Of a stretch of 64,000 bases of DNA, positions 39,016 to 53,492 are shown in pieces; the first letter of the stretch is position 1; the number at the start of each line of letters is the position of its first letter. The notes below the pieces were generated by a model that saw only the letters and a program-made list of their open reading frames with translations, ran no database searches and had not been told where the DNA came from. The translations under genes and the position numbers were made by a program. The DNA lies in NCBI RefSeq assembly GCF_005491205.1, contig NZ_CP028035.1, forward strand, positions 1,736,001 through 1,800,000, read 5' to 3'. This DNA comes from Nissabacter sp. SGAir0207. GTDB lineage: Bacteria > Pseudomonadota > Gammaproteobacteria > Enterobacterales > Enterobacteriaceae.

Positions 39016-40154
39016 AGCGCGGCGACGGCGCGCTCAATGCGTGACAGCGCCTCATCCAGCAGCGCGCGCGTGCAGCCAAAATTGAGCCGCACAAAGCGCG
39101 CGTCACCAAACTCCTTGCCGTCCGTCAGGCCGACCCCCGCCGCCAGGAAGAAGGCGTGGGGATTCTCCACCGGCAGCTCGCGGGCATCAATCCACGCCAG
39201 ATAGGTCGCCTCAATCGGCAGCAGCCGCAGGCCGGGCAGGGCATTGATGCGCCGCACCACCTCATCGCGGTTGGCGCGCAGGTACTCAAGCTGTGCCGCC
39301 AGCCACGCCTCGCCCTCCCGGTAGGCCGCCGTGGCCGCCACCTGCGCCAGCACATCCACATGCGGGACGATGCCCTGCATCTGCCGCTTGAACGCCTGCC
39401 GCAGTGAAGGGTTGGCGATGATGGCAAACGAGGCTCCCAGCCCGGCAAGGTTAAAGGTCTTTGACGGTGCCATCAGCGTGATGGTGCGCTGCTCGGCGTC
39501 CGCGTCCAGCGAGGCGAACGGGATGTGCCGCAGGCCCGGTTCCAGCACCAAATCGCAGTGAATTTCATCCGAGCAGACCACCAGATTGTGGCGCTGCGCA
39601 AAGGCGAGATGCTGCGCCAACTCCTCACGCCGATAGACGGTGCCACCGGGATTGTGCGGGTTGCACAAAAACAGCAGCGCCTGATCGCCGGTCAGTTCTG
39701 GCTCCAGCGCCGCCAGGTTAAGTTGCCAGCGCCCCTGTTGCTCGCGTACCGGGGCCAGATACTGCTGGCGCCCGGCGTGGGCCGCGGCCTGCCTGAAGGG
39801 CGGATAGATGGGCGAGGGGGTAATACTGGCCTGATGGGCGTCGGTCGAGGCGCGTAGCGCCAGGTTCAACCCGCACACCAGCCCCGGCAGCGTCACGATC
39901 CACTCCGGCTGGATCGCCCACTGGTAGCGATCGCGCATCCGCGCAACAATCAACGCTTTCCACTCCGGCGACGTGCCGCCGTAGCCAAATATCCCGTGCT
40001 CCACCCGCTGATGCAGCGCCTCAATCACCGCTGGCGGCGCGGTAAAATCGGTGTCAGCCACCCATAACGGGATCACCGGCTGATGGCGATATTTATGCCA
40101 TTTGATGCTATCGCTGTGACTGCGATCTACTCGTAAGTCGAAATTGAATGCCAT
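39012..40154 (-). CDS. MalY/PatB-type PLP aminotransferase, putative cystathionine beta-lyase
   Basis: This 380-aa PLP enzyme starts at the ATG at 40154 after GGAGAGGG, with MAFNFDLRVDRSHSDSIKW. The family marks are PLWVADTDFTAPPAVIEAL, HGIFGYGG, LCNPHNPGGTVY, SDEIHCDLV and the PLP Lys232 in APSKTFNLAGLG. The class cleaves cystathionine or cysteine conjugates; E. coli MalY also represses the maltose system. Placed between yecM and cutC, where E. coli has no such gene. The exact substrate is uncertain. Confidence 0.9.
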   Translation of the reverse strand: MAFNFDLRVDRSHSDSIKWHKYRHQPVIPLWVADTDFTAPPAVIEALHQRVEHGIFGYGGTSPEWKALIVARMRDRYQWAIQPEWIVTLPGLVCGLNLALRASTDAHQASITPSPIYPPFRQAAAHAGRQQYLAPVREQQGRWQLNLAALEPELTGDQALLFLCNPHNPGGTVYRREELAQHLAFAQRHNLVVCSDEIHCDLVLEPGLRHIPFASLDADAEQRTITLMAPSKTFNLAGLGASFAIIANPSLRQAFKRQMQGIVPHVDVLAQVAATAAYREGEAWLAAQLEYLRANRDEVVRRINALPGLRLLPIEATYLAWIDARELPVENPHAFFLAAGVGLTDGKEFGDARFVRLNFGCTRALLDEALSRIERAVAAL

Positions 40155-40320
40155 AGTTACCCTCTCCTGCCTGACGGAAAGCGGCACGTTCCCGTCAGTG
40201 CGAGACATTTTTCTGCGGATTCGCCGCAAAATCGACCGGTTGGCCCAACCAGCGGCCGGCCATCTTGACGGTTAACCCGCCATACGGGTTATAGCATGTG
40301 GGCCGAAGAGGGGAGAAGGA

Positions 40321-41079
40321 ATGACGAAACTGGAAGTGTGTTGCTATAGCCTGGCCTGTGCGCTGACGGCGGAGCGAGCGGGGGCGGATCGCATTGAGTT
40401 GTGTACCAGCCAGCCGGAGGGGGGCGTGACGCCGAGCTACGGCACGCTGATTGCCGCGCGCGAGCTGCTCTCTGTGCCGGTCTACCCAATTGTACGCCCG
40501 CGCGGCGGCGACTTTTGCTACGACAGCTATGAGTTTAACGCCATTAAAAATGATGTCGCCTGCCTGCGCGACCTCGGGTTTCCGGGTGTGGTGATTGGCT
40601 TGCTGGATGAGGAGGGGCACATCGACCTGGCGCGGATGCGGCAGATCATGGCGCTCTGCAATGGCATGGCCGTGACCTTCCATCGGGCGTTTGACATGTG
40701 CCTGAAACCGATGGTGGCATTGGAACAGTTGACGCAACTCGGCGTTGCGCGCATTTTAACCTCAGGGCAGCAGCAGAGCGCCGAACTCGGGCTGGTGCTG
40801 CTGCGCGATCTGGTGCGCGCCACTCAGGGGCCAGTGATCATGGCCGGTGGCGGCATCCGCCTGACTAATCTGCAAAAGTTTATTGATATTGGCATCCGGG
40901 AGGTGCACAGCTCCGCCGGCAGCAGCATGGCCTCGCCGGTGCGCTTCCGCAAGGCGGGCGTGTCACTGTGTGCCGATCCGGAGTTTGATGAGTTCAGCCG
41001 CTACTGCGTGGATGCCGATGTGGTGGCCGCCATGAAGAGTGCTTTGGCGGTCGGCCGCCCGCTGTCGCGCAGCGCCTGA
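40321..41079 (+). CDS. cutC: CutC family protein
   Basis: This 252-aa TIM-barrel protein has the CutC signature [44 protein letters not shown] and VTFHRAFD. The family was named for copper homeostasis, but a direct copper role in E. coli has been questioned. It is convergent with cmoB and followed by a terminator. Confidence 0.95.
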   Translation: MTKLEVCCYSLACALTAERAGADRIELCTSQPEGGVTPSYGTLIAARELLSVPVYPIVRPRGGDFCYDSYEFNAIKNDVACLRDLGFPGVVIGLLDEEGHIDLARMRQIMALCNGMAVTFHRAFDMCLKPMVALEQLTQLGVARILTSGQQQSAELGLVLLRDLVRATQGPVIMAGGGIRLTNLQKFIDIGIREVHSSAGSSMASPVRFRKAGVSLCADPEFDEFSRYCVDADVVAAMKSALAVGRPLSRSA

Positions 41080-41132
41080 GCGGCGGTGATTACCTGGGTC
41101 GTCAGACCCTTTGCGTGTACTGCGCCCGTACC

Positions 41133-41163
41133 AAGCCCCGTCCATTTTGTCGGGGCTTTTTTT
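41133..41163. terminator. Terminator between cutC and cmoB
   Basis: AAGCCCCG (41133-41140) pairs with CGGGGCTT (41151-41158) around a 10-base loop, with T residues to 41163. Confidence 0.88.
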
Positions 41164-41171
41164 CGTCGCGA

Positions 41172-42985
<1,814 letters not shown>

Positions 42986-43381
42986 TCAGCGCAGGGTCAG
43001 GATCTGGCTCCAGGGAAGGAAGTAGAGGTTCGCGCCCACCATCAGCAGCAGCGCGGCGTAGGTGGCGGCCATGCCGGTGCGCCGCCAGCGGAACTCCCGC
43101 TGCTTGAGGCCAGCGTAGTGGAACAGTCGCCCGCACAGCAGCATCAGGCCGCACAGGTGTACCATCCAGATATCCGCGCCGTTCATCTCCATCATCACCA
43201 GCAGCAGGGCGGCGATGGGAATATACTCCACGGCGTTGCCGTGTACCCGGATGGCGGTCTGCAACTCGTAGAAGCCGCCGTCGCCATAGGCCACCCGGTA
43301 CTGCATCCGCAGCCTGACCACATCCACTGACAGTTTAATCAACAACAATGCGCCCAGCACCACATATAGCGCGCTAACCAT
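42986..43381 (-). CDS. yecN: MAPEG family inner-membrane protein YecN
   Basis: This 131-aa protein has four membrane segments and the MAPEG pattern RVAYGDGGFYELQTAIRVHGNAVEYIPIA and GRLFHYAGL. MAPEG proteins include membrane glutathione transferases and leukotriene synthases; the bacterial role here is unknown. The ATG at 43381 has AGGGG five bases upstream and matches the E. coli start; an in-frame GTG two codons earlier is less likely. Confidence 0.93.
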   Translation of the reverse strand: MVSALYVVLGALLLIKLSVDVVRLRMQYRVAYGDGGFYELQTAIRVHGNAVEYIPIAALLLVMMEMNGADIWMVHLCGLMLLCGRLFHYAGLKQREFRWRRTGMAATYAALLLMVGANLYFLPWSQILTLR

Positions 43382-43468
43382 GTCCACCCCTGTGATTCTC
43401 TGTTTTGCGCACGAATGATACGCGCGCCCGATCGCGCTGTCTTGCAGAAAGTACTGAAAATCGGCGCG

Positions 43469-44284
43469 TCAGAACAGGGCGGCCTGCTCCGGCCAGTCTG
43501 GCGCGGGGCCGACGGCGGGGAGCCGCTGTTGAAGCTGTTGCCAGATCTTCTGCGCCTGCTGCGGGGCGTCGCTACAATCCGGGGTGTGGATGAACAGGAA
43601 CGGCGGGTGGTCGGCCTGCCAGTCGGCCAGCTTGCTAAACCACGGCGTGAACCAGCGCAGGTTGTCCGCCAGCTGGTCGCCGCCGATGAAGCGGATGATC
43701 GGCCGGTCGGCGGTGCAGTGCGCATGTACCGGCAGCTGGGGTTTCTTGCGCTGGGCATCCCGCACCGCCGCATTGGCCGGATCGGCATGGTGCACCGGAC
43801 GGCTGTCGAGCATCACGCGGTTGATGCCGCGTTGCTGCAACCCCTGATTGAGCCGCCGCTCCTCCTCGCCCTTGGCGAAGAAGGCCGGGTGGCGCACCTC
43901 CACGCCGTAACTGAAGCCAGTGGGCAGGCCATCCAGAAAGCGCCACAGCGCCGGCAGCCCGGTCGGGCCGAAGGCGGCGGGCAGTTGCAGCCACAGCTGG
44001 CCGAGGCGGCCAGTGAGCGGTGCCAGACAGTGGAAGAACTCCTCCACCAGCGCATCGCAATCGCGCAGCGCGGCCTGATGGCTGATGGTGGCAGGGAACT
44101 TGAAGCAGAAGCGGAAATCGTCACGGGTCATGTCGCGCCAGCGCAGCACGGTTTCGGCGTTCGGCAGGGCGTAGAAGGTGGTGTTCCCCTCCACGCAGTT
44201 GAAGTAGCGGCTGTAGTCGGCCAGCGTATGCAGGCCGATACGGTGCCAGGCGGTGTGCTGCCACTGCGGCAGTCCAATATACAT
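43469..44284 (-). CDS. yecE: DUF72 family protein YecE
   Basis: This 271-aa TIM-barrel-like protein shows the DUF72 marks YIGLPQWQHTAWH, FNCVEGNTTFYALP, FRFCFKFPATISH and VEVRHPAFF. Length fits E. coli YecE (272 aa). The function is unknown. It follows yecD after 48 bp on the same strand, as in E. coli. Confidence 0.94.
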   Translation of the reverse strand: MYIGLPQWQHTAWHRIGLHTLADYSRYFNCVEGNTTFYALPNAETVLRWRDMTRDDFRFCFKFPATISHQAALRDCDALVEEFFHCLAPLTGRLGQLWLQLPAAFGPTGLPALWRFLDGLPTGFSYGVEVRHPAFFAKGEEERRLNQGLQQRGINRVMLDSRPVHHADPANAAVRDAQRKKPQLPVHAHCTADRPIIRFIGGDQLADNLRWFTPWFSKLADWQADHPPFLFIHTPDCSDAPQQAQKIWQQLQQRLPAVGPAPDWPEQAALF

Positions 44285-44332
44285 GCAGGCGTCCCTCCGG
44301 CAATGCGCCGCCGGGCGGCGCAGGGTAAAACG

Positions 44333-44905
44333 TTACTCCGCCAGTGCGGCCAGCACCTGGTCGGTGGTGCGCACCCGGCTGATGCGCGGGAAGATGACGT
44401 TAACGCTGCCGAGATGCTGCTCGGCATTGTGGGCGCTGCACGCATCCTCGACAATCACCTGAGTATAGCCATGCTCCCAGCCGCTGCGGGCGGTAGATTC
44501 CACGCCAATGTTGGTGGCGATGCCAGCCAGCACCAGCGTATCAATGCCGCGGCGGCGCAGTTGCAGGTCAAGGTCAGTGCCATAGAAGGCACCCCACTGG
44601 CGCTTGATGATGCTGATGTCGCTCTCCGCCACCTGCAACGCCGGGGCGAACTCCCACCAGTCGGCGGGCAGCTCGCGCGCGGGGGCCGGTTGGTCAACCG
44701 GCTGCTTAAGCGCCTCGGCATAGTCCGCAGACCAGCCAACGCGCACCAGAAACACCGGCGCGCCCAGCTCACGGAAGCGCGCCGCCAGACGGGCGCTGTT
44801 GTCCACCACCTGTTGGGCAGTGTGGGGGCCGCCAGCGAAGGGCAGGATCCCCTGTTGCAGGTCAATCAGAACCAGCGCGGTGGTGGTAGGGCGAAGTGTC
44901 AGCAT
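44333..44905 (-). CDS. yecD: Isochorismatase-family hydrolase YecD
   Basis: This 190-aa cysteine hydrolase-fold protein has [60 protein letters not shown], with the catalytic Asp, Lys and the position where Cys would occur occupied by Ala-Thr-Asn (GIATNIGV; E. coli has GISTNIGV), as in YecD proteins. The ATG at 44905 follows GAGGGAGCC. Substrate is unknown. Confidence 0.92.
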   Translation of the reverse strand: MLTLRPTTTALVLIDLQQGILPFAGGPHTAQQVVDNSARLAARFRELGAPVFLVRVGWSADYAEALKQPVDQPAPARELPADWWEFAPALQVAESDISIIKRQWGAFYGTDLDLQLRRRGIDTLVLAGIATNIGVESTARSGWEHGYTQVIVEDACSAHNAEQHLGSVNVIFPRISRVRTTDQVLAALAE

Positions 44906-45128
44906 GGTGGCTCCCTCAGTTGGCGTGGGTATCAGGGGGCGGTGGCCCCGCGTCACGAGTTTATGTTACGGGGCGGGCAAAAGGGCGGCAAATTTGTTAA
45001 ATGATGTGTGGTGACAAGCGCCTGCCGGCCATTTTGTCCGTGCCAGACCCCTGCTTCACTCTTATCGGGCGCGTGAATTTCCTTTATAATGACCGCCTTT
45101 TTTCACCAGCTATGACACTATAAACGCG

Positions 45129-45347
45129 ATGCCGATTTACGAATATGCATGCCAGACCTGTGATCACCGGTTAGAAAAGTTACAGAAGGTGTCTGCGGCA
45201 CCCCTGACCGAGTGTCCGGCCTGCGGCAAACCGACATTGACCAAACTCATCTCTGCGGCCGGTTTCCAGCTCAAGGGCACCGGCTGGTATGCCACCGACT
45301 TCAAGCCGGGCGGCAGCAATACCGGCAAGACCGCCGCGGATAAGTAA
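45129..45347 (+). CDS. FmdB-type zinc ribbon protein
   Basis: This 72-aa protein starts [13 protein letters not shown] and has two CxxC pairs (Cys8-Cys11 and Cys29-Cys32), the FmdB/CxxC zinc ribbon fold. The TATAAT box at 45085-45090 gives a clear promoter. It lies 73 bp before aspS on the same strand and is probably cotranscribed with it. The C-terminal part ([11 protein letters not shown]) is low-complexity. The role is unknown; regulatory functions are assigned to the family only by name. Confidence 0.88.
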   Translation: MPIYEYACQTCDHRLEKLQKVSAAPLTECPACGKPTLTKLISAAGFQLKGTGWYATDFKPGGSNTGKTAADK

Positions 45348-45420
45348 CAGCACACTAGAAACAGCAGCACCGGCCGGGCGAGCGCCCGCCGTTTCATCGG
45401 CTGAGTTAAAGGATATCGTT

Positions 45421-47204
<1,784 letters not shown>

Positions 47205-47205
<1 letters not shown>

Positions 47206-47648
47206 TGGGCCATAAGCGCCCTGAATCGGTGCTGGTGGTGATCTACGCCCAGTCCACCGGCCGGGTGCTGATGCTTCAGCGGCGGGATGACCCGGACTTC
47301 TGGCAGTCGGTGACCGGCAGCCTGGAGGCCGGGGAGCCGCCGCACCAGACGGCGCAACGAGAGGTGATGGAGGAGACCGGCATCAACATTGCCGGCGAAT
47401 CTCTGACGCTGGTGGATTGCCAGCGTTGCATTGAGTTCGAGATCTTCCCGCACCTGCGCCACCGTTACGCCCCGGGCGTGACCCGCAATAAAGAGCACTG
47501 GTTCTGCCTCGCGCTGCCCGCGCAGCGTGAGGTGATGATTGCGGAGCACCTTGCCTACCAGTGGCTGGACGCCGCGGATGCCGCGGCCCTGACCAAGTCC
47601 TGGAGCAACCGGCAGGCGATAGAAGAGTTTGTTAATTATTCAGCCTGA
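47205..47648 (+). CDS. nudB: Dihydroneopterin triphosphate diphosphatase
   Basis: This 147-aa Nudix hydrolase removes pyrophosphate from dihydroneopterin triphosphate in folate synthesis. The Nudix box is GSLEAGEPPHQTAQ followed by REVMEETGI, near residue 40. It overlaps aspS by one base and leads to yebC, as in E. coli. Confidence 0.96.
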
Positions 47649-47669
47649 ACAGGCTATTTGGAGATTCAT

Positions 47670-48413
47670 ATGGCAGGTCACAGTAAATGGGCCAACACAA
47701 AACACCGCAAAGCGGCACAGGATGCCAAGCGCGGTAAGATCTTCACCAAAATCATCCGGGAGCTGGTGACCGCCGCCAAACTCGGCGGCGGCGATCCGGG
47801 TTCAAACCCGCGTCTGCGCGCGGCGATTGACAAGGCGCTCGCCAACAACATGACCCGTGACACCCTGAACCGCGCCATTGCCCGCGGTGTGGGCGGTGAA
47901 GATGATTCCAACATGGAAACCATCATCTATGAAGGTTACGGCCCGGGCGGCACCGCCGTTATGGTTGAGTGCCTGAGTGACAACCGCAACCGTACCGTGT
48001 CCGAAGTGCGCCACGCCTTCACCAAAACCGGTGGCAACCTCGGCACCGACGGCTCCGTATCCTACCTCTTCGCCAAGAAGGGCGTGATCAGCTTCGCGCC
48101 GGGTCTGGATGAAGACACGGTGATGGAAGCGGCATTGGAAGCGGGCGCGGAAGATATCGTCGGCTATGACGATGGCTCTATCGACGTCTTCACCGCCTGG
48201 GAGAGCCTGGGTGACGTGAAAGACGCGCTGGAAGCCGCCGGCTTCAAAGCGGATTCCGCTGAAGTCTCCATGATCCCGTCCACCAAGGCGGACATGGATG
48301 CCGAGACCGCGCCGAAACTGCTGCGCCTGATCGACATGCTGGAAGATTGCGACGACGTGCAGGAAGTTTACCATAATGGTGAAATTTCCGACGAAGTGGC
48401 CGCGACCCTGTAA
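47670..48413 (+). CDS. yebC: YebC/PmpR-family transcriptional regulator/translation-assisting protein
   Basis: This 247-aa protein starts [22 protein letters not shown], the family hallmark, after GGAG at the normal distance; the earlier in-frame start is not used. The rest ([39 protein letters not shown]) matches E. coli YebC. The family is annotated as transcriptional regulators, and some members assist translation of polyproline tracts. It ends in a strong terminator. Confidence 0.97.
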   Translation: MAGHSKWANTKHRKAAQDAKRGKIFTKIIRELVTAAKLGGGDPGSNPRLRAAIDKALANNMTRDTLNRAIARGVGGEDDSNMETIIYEGYGPGGTAVMVECLSDNRNRTVSEVRHAFTKTGGNLGTDGSVSYLFAKKGVISFAPGLDEDTVMEAALEAGAEDIVGYDDGSIDVFTAWESLGDVKDALEAAGFKADSAEVSMIPSTKADMDAETAPKLLRLIDMLEDCDDVQEVYHNGEISDEVAATL

Positions 48414-48437
48414 GGCGTTGCGCCCGCAGCAAGGCCC

Positions 48438-48469
48438 GATGCCGGACACCTGTCCGGCATCTTTTTTTT
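48438..48469 (+). terminator. Terminator after yebC
   Basis: GATGCCGGACA (48438-48448) pairs with TGTCCGGCATC (48451-48461), followed by eight T. Confidence 0.95.
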
Positions 48470-48532
48470 GGCCGGGTGCCACGGCACCCACCGCCTGCCC
48501 CGGCAGGCACAACCACAGGGCAACCCGACGCC

Positions 48533-49054
48533 ATGTCAATTATCCTGGGCATTGACCCCGGTTCACGCATCACCGGTTATGGCGTCATCCGCCAGCAGGG
48601 CCGGCAACTGAGCTACCTCGGCAGCGGCTGCATCCGCACCAAGGTGGACGACTTGCCGGGCCGCCTGAAGCTGATCTACGCCGGCGTATGCGAAATCATC
48701 ACCCAGTTCCAGCCCGACTTTTTTGCCATTGAACAGGTGTTTATGGCGAAGAATGCCGATTCGGCGCTGAAGCTCGGGCAGGCGCGTGGGGTGGCGATCG
48801 TCGCCGCCGTCAACCACGACCTGCCAGTATTTGAGTATGCCGCCCGTCAGGTGAAACAGACGGTGGTCGGCACCGGCGCGGCCGAAAAGAGCCAGGTGCA
48901 GCACATGGTGCGCTCGCTGCTCAAGCTGCCCGCCAACCCCCAGGCCGACGCCGCCGATGCGCTGGCGATCGCCATTACCCACTGCCATCTGAGCCAGAAT
49001 GCGCTTAAGATGAGCAGCGAACGGCTTCAGTTGGCGCGCGGCAGGCTGCGCTGA
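48533..49054 (+). CDS. ruvC: Holliday junction resolvase RuvC
   Basis: This 173-aa endonuclease cuts Holliday junctions symmetrically. The RNase H fold starts [17 protein letters not shown] with catalytic Asp7; Glu66 ([14 protein letters not shown]) and the C-terminal Asp pair ([13 protein letters not shown]) complete the acid set. The ATG at 48533 gives the exact E. coli length. It is separated from ruvAB by a terminator that holds a LexA box. Confidence 0.98.
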   Translation: MSIILGIDPGSRITGYGVIRQQGRQLSYLGSGCIRTKVDDLPGRLKLIYAGVCEIITQFQPDFFAIEQVFMAKNADSALKLGQARGVAIVAAVNHDLPVFEYAARQVKQTVVGTGAAEKSQVQHMVRSLLKLPANPQADAADALAIAITHCHLSQNALKMSSERLQLARGRLR

Positions 49055-49058
49055 CCAC

Positions 49059-49085
49059 AGGCTGGATATTCATCCAGCCTTTTTT
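49059..49085 (+). terminator. Terminator of ruvC
   Basis: AGGCTGGAT (49059-49067) pairs with ATCCAGCCT (49072-49080) around ATTC and is followed by T residues. The same dyad contains the LexA box. Confidence 0.88.
49062..49077. promoter_or_regulatory. LexA (SOS) box controlling ruvAB
   Basis: CTGGATATTCATCCAG has the CTG-N10-CAG form of LexA boxes and is close to the E. coli ruvA box. It stands about 97 bp before ruvA; a -10-like TTATAA is at 49089-49094. Confidence 0.85.
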
Positions 49086-49173
49086 ATGTTATAAACAGCG
49101 CAGTTAGTTATTCTGCCGCCTCGCCACCACGATTTTCAGGCCGGGGCCGGCATCATTCGCGAAGGGGAACATT

Positions 49174-49788
49174 GTGATCGGTCGTCTCAGAGGAGTCATT
49201 CTGGAGAAGCAGCCACCGCTGGTGCTGCTGGAAACGCAGGGCGTGGGCTACGAAGTGCATATGCCGATGACCTGTTTCTATGAGCTGCCGGAACTGGGGC
49301 AGGAGGCGGTGATCTTCACCCAGTTCATCGTGCGCGAAGACGCCCAGTTGCTCTATGGCTTCAATGACAAGCAGGAGCGCGCGCTGTTCCGCGAACTGAT
49401 CAAGGTCAATGGCGTCGGGCCGAAACTGGCGCTGGCCATCCTCTCCGGCATGTCGGCACAGCAATTTGTGCGCGCGGTGGAGAAAGAGGAGATCACCGCG
49501 CTGGTGAAACTGCCGGGCGTCGGCAAAAAGACCGCCGAACGGCTGGTGGTGGAGATGAAAGATCGCTTCAAGGGCCTGAACGGCGACCTGTTCAACAGCG
49601 TCAGCGACATTCCGCTGCCGCAGGCAGAGGAGGCTCGCCAGGAGGCGGACGCCGAAGCCGAGGCCGTCTCCGCGCTGGTGGCGCTGGGCTACAAACCGCA
49701 GGAGGCCAGCCGACTGGTCAGCAAGGCGGCCAAGCCGGGCGCTGACTGCGAAACATTGATCCGTGACGCCCTGCGCGCCGCGCTGTGA
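49174..49788 (+). CDS. ruvA: Holliday junction branch migration protein RuvA
   Basis: This 204-aa protein binds Holliday junctions as a tetramer and loads RuvB. It starts at GTG (as in E. coli) with [20 protein letters not shown], has two helix-hairpin-helix motifs ([16 protein letters not shown] and [16 protein letters not shown]) and the C-terminal RuvB-binding domain. ruvB follows 8 bases later. LexA-regulated with ruvB. Confidence 0.97.
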   Translation: MIGRLRGVILEKQPPLVLLETQGVGYEVHMPMTCFYELPELGQEAVIFTQFIVREDAQLLYGFNDKQERALFRELIKVNGVGPKLALAILSGMSAQQFVRAVEKEEITALVKLPGVGKKTAERLVVEMKDRFKGLNGDLFNSVSDIPLPQAEEARQEADAEAEAVSALVALGYKPQEASRLVSKAAKPGADCETLIRDALRAAL

Positions 49789-49796
49789 GGTGACCC

Positions 49797-50795
<999 letters not shown>

Positions 50796-50801
<6 letters not shown>

Positions 50802-50840
50802 AATCAGACTGAGTGAAATCAGGTTGAGTGAAACAGTGAA
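50796..50840. repeat. 15-bp tandem repeat at the ruvB end
   Basis: Three units begin GAGTGAAA at 50796, 50811 and 50826: GAGTGAAATCAGACT, GAGTGAAATCAGGTT and a diverged GAGTGAAACAGTGAA. The first includes the ruvB stop. Confidence 0.8.
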
Positions 50841-50864
50841 AAGGCGCCCGCAGGCGCCTTTTTT
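50841..50864. terminator. Bidirectional terminator between ruvB and znuB
   Basis: GGCGCC (50843-50848) pairs with GGCGCC (50853-50858) around CGCA, with A residues before and six T after. Confidence 0.9.
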
Positions 50865-50875
50865 ATGGGTTGGGA

Positions 50876-51661
50876 TCAGGCAGGTTGCCGCCGGTACAGG
50901 CTCAGCAGGAACAGCAGCGCGGCGCACAGCACCACCGAGGGGCCAGCCGGCGTGTCATAGAAGGCGGAGAAGGCCAGCCCACCGGTAACGGCCGCCATGC
51001 CGACACCCACTGCCACCGTCGCCATCTGCTCGGGCGTGCGGGCAAAACGGCGCGCGGTGGCCGCCGGAATAATCAGCAGGGAGGTGATGATCAGCGCGCC
51101 GACGAACTTCATCGACAGCCCAATGGTCAGCGCCGTCACCAGCATCAGGATGATGCGTACCCGTTGCAAATTCACCCCGTCCACATGCGCCAGCTCCGGG
51201 CTGATGGTCATAGAGAGCAGGGCGCGCCACTGCCAGCAGAGCACGGCCAGCACCACCGCCACGCCAATCCCAATCATCCAGATATCACTGAGGGTGACCG
51301 ACAGCAGATCGCCGAACAGGTAAGCCATCAGATCCACCCGCACATTGGACATCAGGCTCACCACCACCAGCCCCAGCGACAGCGCGCTATGCGCCAGAAT
51401 GCCGAGCAGGGTATCCACCGCCAGGTGCGGCTTGCGCTCCAGCCACACCAGCAGCAGCGCCAGCACCAGCGTTACCGCAATCACCGCATAGAACGGGTTA
51501 ACGTTGAGCAGCAGGCCAAACGCCACCCCCAGCAGTGAGGCGTGGGCCAGCGTGTCGCCAAAGTAGGACATGCGCCGCCACACCACAAAGGAGCCGAGCG
51601 GCCCGGCCGCGCCAGCCAACAGAATGCCGGCCAGCCAGCCGGGCAACAGCAATTCAATCAT
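50876..51661 (-). CDS. znuB: Zinc ABC transporter permease ZnuB
   Basis: This 261-aa inner-membrane protein forms the zinc channel of ZnuABC. It has about eight membrane segments and family stretches [30 protein letters not shown] and [24 protein letters not shown]. It overlaps znuC by 8 bases, consistent with a coupled znuCB operon. Confidence 0.97.
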   Translation of the reverse strand: MIELLLPGWLAGILLAGAAGPLGSFVVWRRMSYFGDTLAHASLLGVAFGLLLNVNPFYAVIAVTLVLALLLVWLERKPHLAVDTLLGILAHSALSLGLVVVSLMSNVRVDLMAYLFGDLLSVTLSDIWMIGIGVAVVLAVLCWQWRALLSMTISPELAHVDGVNLQRVRIILMLVTALTIGLSMKFVGALIITSLLIIPAATARRFARTPEQMATVAVGVGMAAVTGGLAFSAFYDTPAGPSVVLCAALLFLLSLYRRQPA

Positions 51662-52430
51662 CTTTCACGCTCCCTGCGCGCGCCTGTCCGGGGCTTTTCA
51701 GCACAATGCGGCCCTGTAGATCGTGGCGGTGGTTATGGTGGTGGCGGTAGATCGCCAGTTGCTCCGCGCCGCGGTTGCCAAACATGGCGATGAACTCCGG
51801 GTGCATCGACACCACCTCCGGCGTGCCGGAGCAGCAGATATGCTGGTTGAGGCAGAGCACATCATCGGTTTTCGCCATCACCAGATGCAGGTCATGGGAG
51901 ACCATCAGCACTGCGCAGCCCAGCTCGCGGCGCAGCTGATCGATCAGGTCATACAGCGCCAGCTGGCCGTTGACATCCACCCCCTGCGTCGGCTCATCCA
52001 GCACCAGCAGTTGTGGCTGGTTGAGCAGGGCGCGCGCCAGCAGCACCCGCTGGGTTTCGCCACCGGAGAGCTTCTGCATCGGCTGATCCTGTAAGTGCGC
52101 CGCCTGCACCCGCTTGAGCGCTGGCAAAATATCGGCTTTTTTCACGCCCGGTTTCAGGCGCATAAAGCGGCTAACTGTCAACGGCAGGGTGGCGTCGAGG
52201 TGCAATTTCTGCGGGACATAGCCAATGCGCAGCCCGCCCTCACGTATCAGACGGCCGCCGGTAGGCGCAATCAGGCCGAGCACCACGCGCACCAGCGTGG
52301 ATTTGCCCGCGCCATTGGGGCCGAGCAGGGTGAGGATTCGCCCCGGCTTCAGCGCCAACGAAATATCGGAGAGAACCTGCCGGTTGCCGAAGCTGACCGA
52401 CACTTTCTCAAGGTTGACCAATGTGGACAT
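51654..52430 (-). CDS. znuC: Zinc ABC transporter ATP-binding protein ZnuC
   Basis: This 258-aa ATPase powers zinc import. Walker [12 protein letters not shown], the signature [16 protein letters not shown], Walker [13 protein letters not shown] and the H-loop MVSHDLHLV are intact. The His-rich stretch [11 protein letters not shown] near the C-terminus is typical of ZnuC. It is divergent from znuA across a Zur box. Confidence 0.97.
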   Translation of the reverse strand: MSTLVNLEKVSVSFGNRQVLSDISLALKPGRILTLLGPNGAGKSTLVRVVLGLIAPTGGRLIREGGLRIGYVPQKLHLDATLPLTVSRFMRLKPGVKKADILPALKRVQAAHLQDQPMQKLSGGETQRVLLARALLNQPQLLVLDEPTQGVDVNGQLALYDLIDQLRRELGCAVLMVSHDLHLVMAKTDDVLCLNQHICCSGTPEVVSMHPEFIAMFGNRGAEQLAIYRHHHNHRHDLQGRIVLKSPGQARAGSVKDD

Positions 52431-52455
52431 AGTGATTACATCTTGCAGTAAAATT

Positions 52456-52478
52456 CGAATGTTATAATATTACGTTTC
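52456..52478. promoter_or_regulatory. Zur box between znuC and znuA
   Basis: A 23-bp site centred on TGTTATAATATTACG matches the E. coli znu Zur consensus at about 19 of 23 positions as read by eye. It lies in the 76-bp divergent promoter region and would repress both directions when zinc is plentiful. Confidence 0.82.
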
Positions 52479-52506
52479 ACAAAATAAAACGACGAGATAA
52501 CTCATT

Positions 52507-53475
52507 ATGATACAAAAAAAGCGCTGGTTGCCTGTGGCCTTTTTGGGCGCAGCGGCTCTGGTTGCCGCTTCTCTGAACACGGCCTCGGCCGCAGTGGTCA
52601 CTTCCGTCCGTCCGCTGGGCTTTATCGCTGCGGCAATTGCCGATGGCGTAACGCCGACAGAAGTGCTGTTGCCAGATGGCGCATCTGAGCATGACTATGC
52701 CCTGCGTCCGTCCGATGTGTTGCGCATCAACAAGGCGGATCTGGTGGTGTGGGTCGGGCCGGAGATGGAGGCCTTCATGACCAAAAGTCTGGCGCAGCAG
52801 CCTGCCAGCCGTCAGCTTTCACTGGCCGCACTGCCGACAGTAAAGCCGCTGTTAGTGCAGGATGCGCACGATCATGATGAGCAGGGCGAAGAACATGACG
52901 ATCATGGCGCAGAAGCAGCTGAAAATCATGCGCATGGCCATGACGAAGATCACCATCATGGTGAATACAATATGCACCTGTGGCTCTCTCCAAAGATTGC
53001 AAAACAGGCAGCAATTGCAATTCACGACAAATTAATTGAACTCATGCCGCAAAACAAAGACAAATTAGACGCGAATTTGCGTGAGTTTACGGTTAACCTT
53101 GCGCAAAGCCAGCAAAATATTGCTACTATGCTGGCACCCGTGCAGAACAAAGGGTATTTCGTTTTTCATGACGCCTATACGTATTTTGAAAAACAGTTTG
53201 GCCTCAGCCCGCTGGGCTATTTTACGGTCAACCCTGAGATTCAGCCCGGTGCACAGCGTTTACATCACATTCGAACAGAGCTGGTTGAGCGAAAAGCGGT
53301 CTGCGTTTTCGCTGAGCCACAATTCAGGCCGGCCGTCATTACAGCCGTTGCGCAAGGGACCGGTGTCAAAATGGGCACCCTTGATCCACTTGGCAGCGGG
53401 CTGACACTGGATAAACAGAGCTATATGACTTTCCTGTCACAAATAGCCCGCCAGTACGTGAGCTGCCTGGAGTAA
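52507..53475 (+). CDS. znuA: Zinc ABC transporter periplasmic binding protein ZnuA
   Basis: This 322-aa periplasmic protein captures zinc for ZnuBC. It has a signal peptide ([21 protein letters not shown]), the metal ligand His in [13 protein letters not shown], and a His/Asp/Glu-rich loop (about residues 118-158, with [14 protein letters not shown] and [20 protein letters not shown]) typical of ZnuA. Regulated by the Zur box upstream. Confidence 0.97.
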   Translation: MIQKKRWLPVAFLGAAALVAASLNTASAAVVTSVRPLGFIAAAIADGVTPTEVLLPDGASEHDYALRPSDVLRINKADLVVWVGPEMEAFMTKSLAQQPASRQLSLAALPTVKPLLVQDAHDHDEQGEEHDDHGAEAAENHAHGHDEDHHHGEYNMHLWLSPKIAKQAAIAIHDKLIELMPQNKDKLDANLREFTVNLAQSQQNIATMLAPVQNKGYFVFHDAYTYFEKQFGLSPLGYFTVNPEIQPGAQRLHHIRTELVERKAVCVFAEPQFRPAVITAVAQGTGVKMGTLDPLGSGLTLDKQSYMTFLSQIARQYVSCLE

Positions 53476-53492
53476 ACAGAGGATAACATCAC

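Noticed and set aside
43415..45004. 529-codon open frame on the plus strand
   Set aside because: It is antisense to yecE and yecD, both supported by full-length family matches.
45289..45420. Longer aspS reading starting inside the zinc ribbon gene
   Set aside because: The added residues do not belong to the synthetase family and the ATG at 45421 has a ribosome site and matches the E. coli start.
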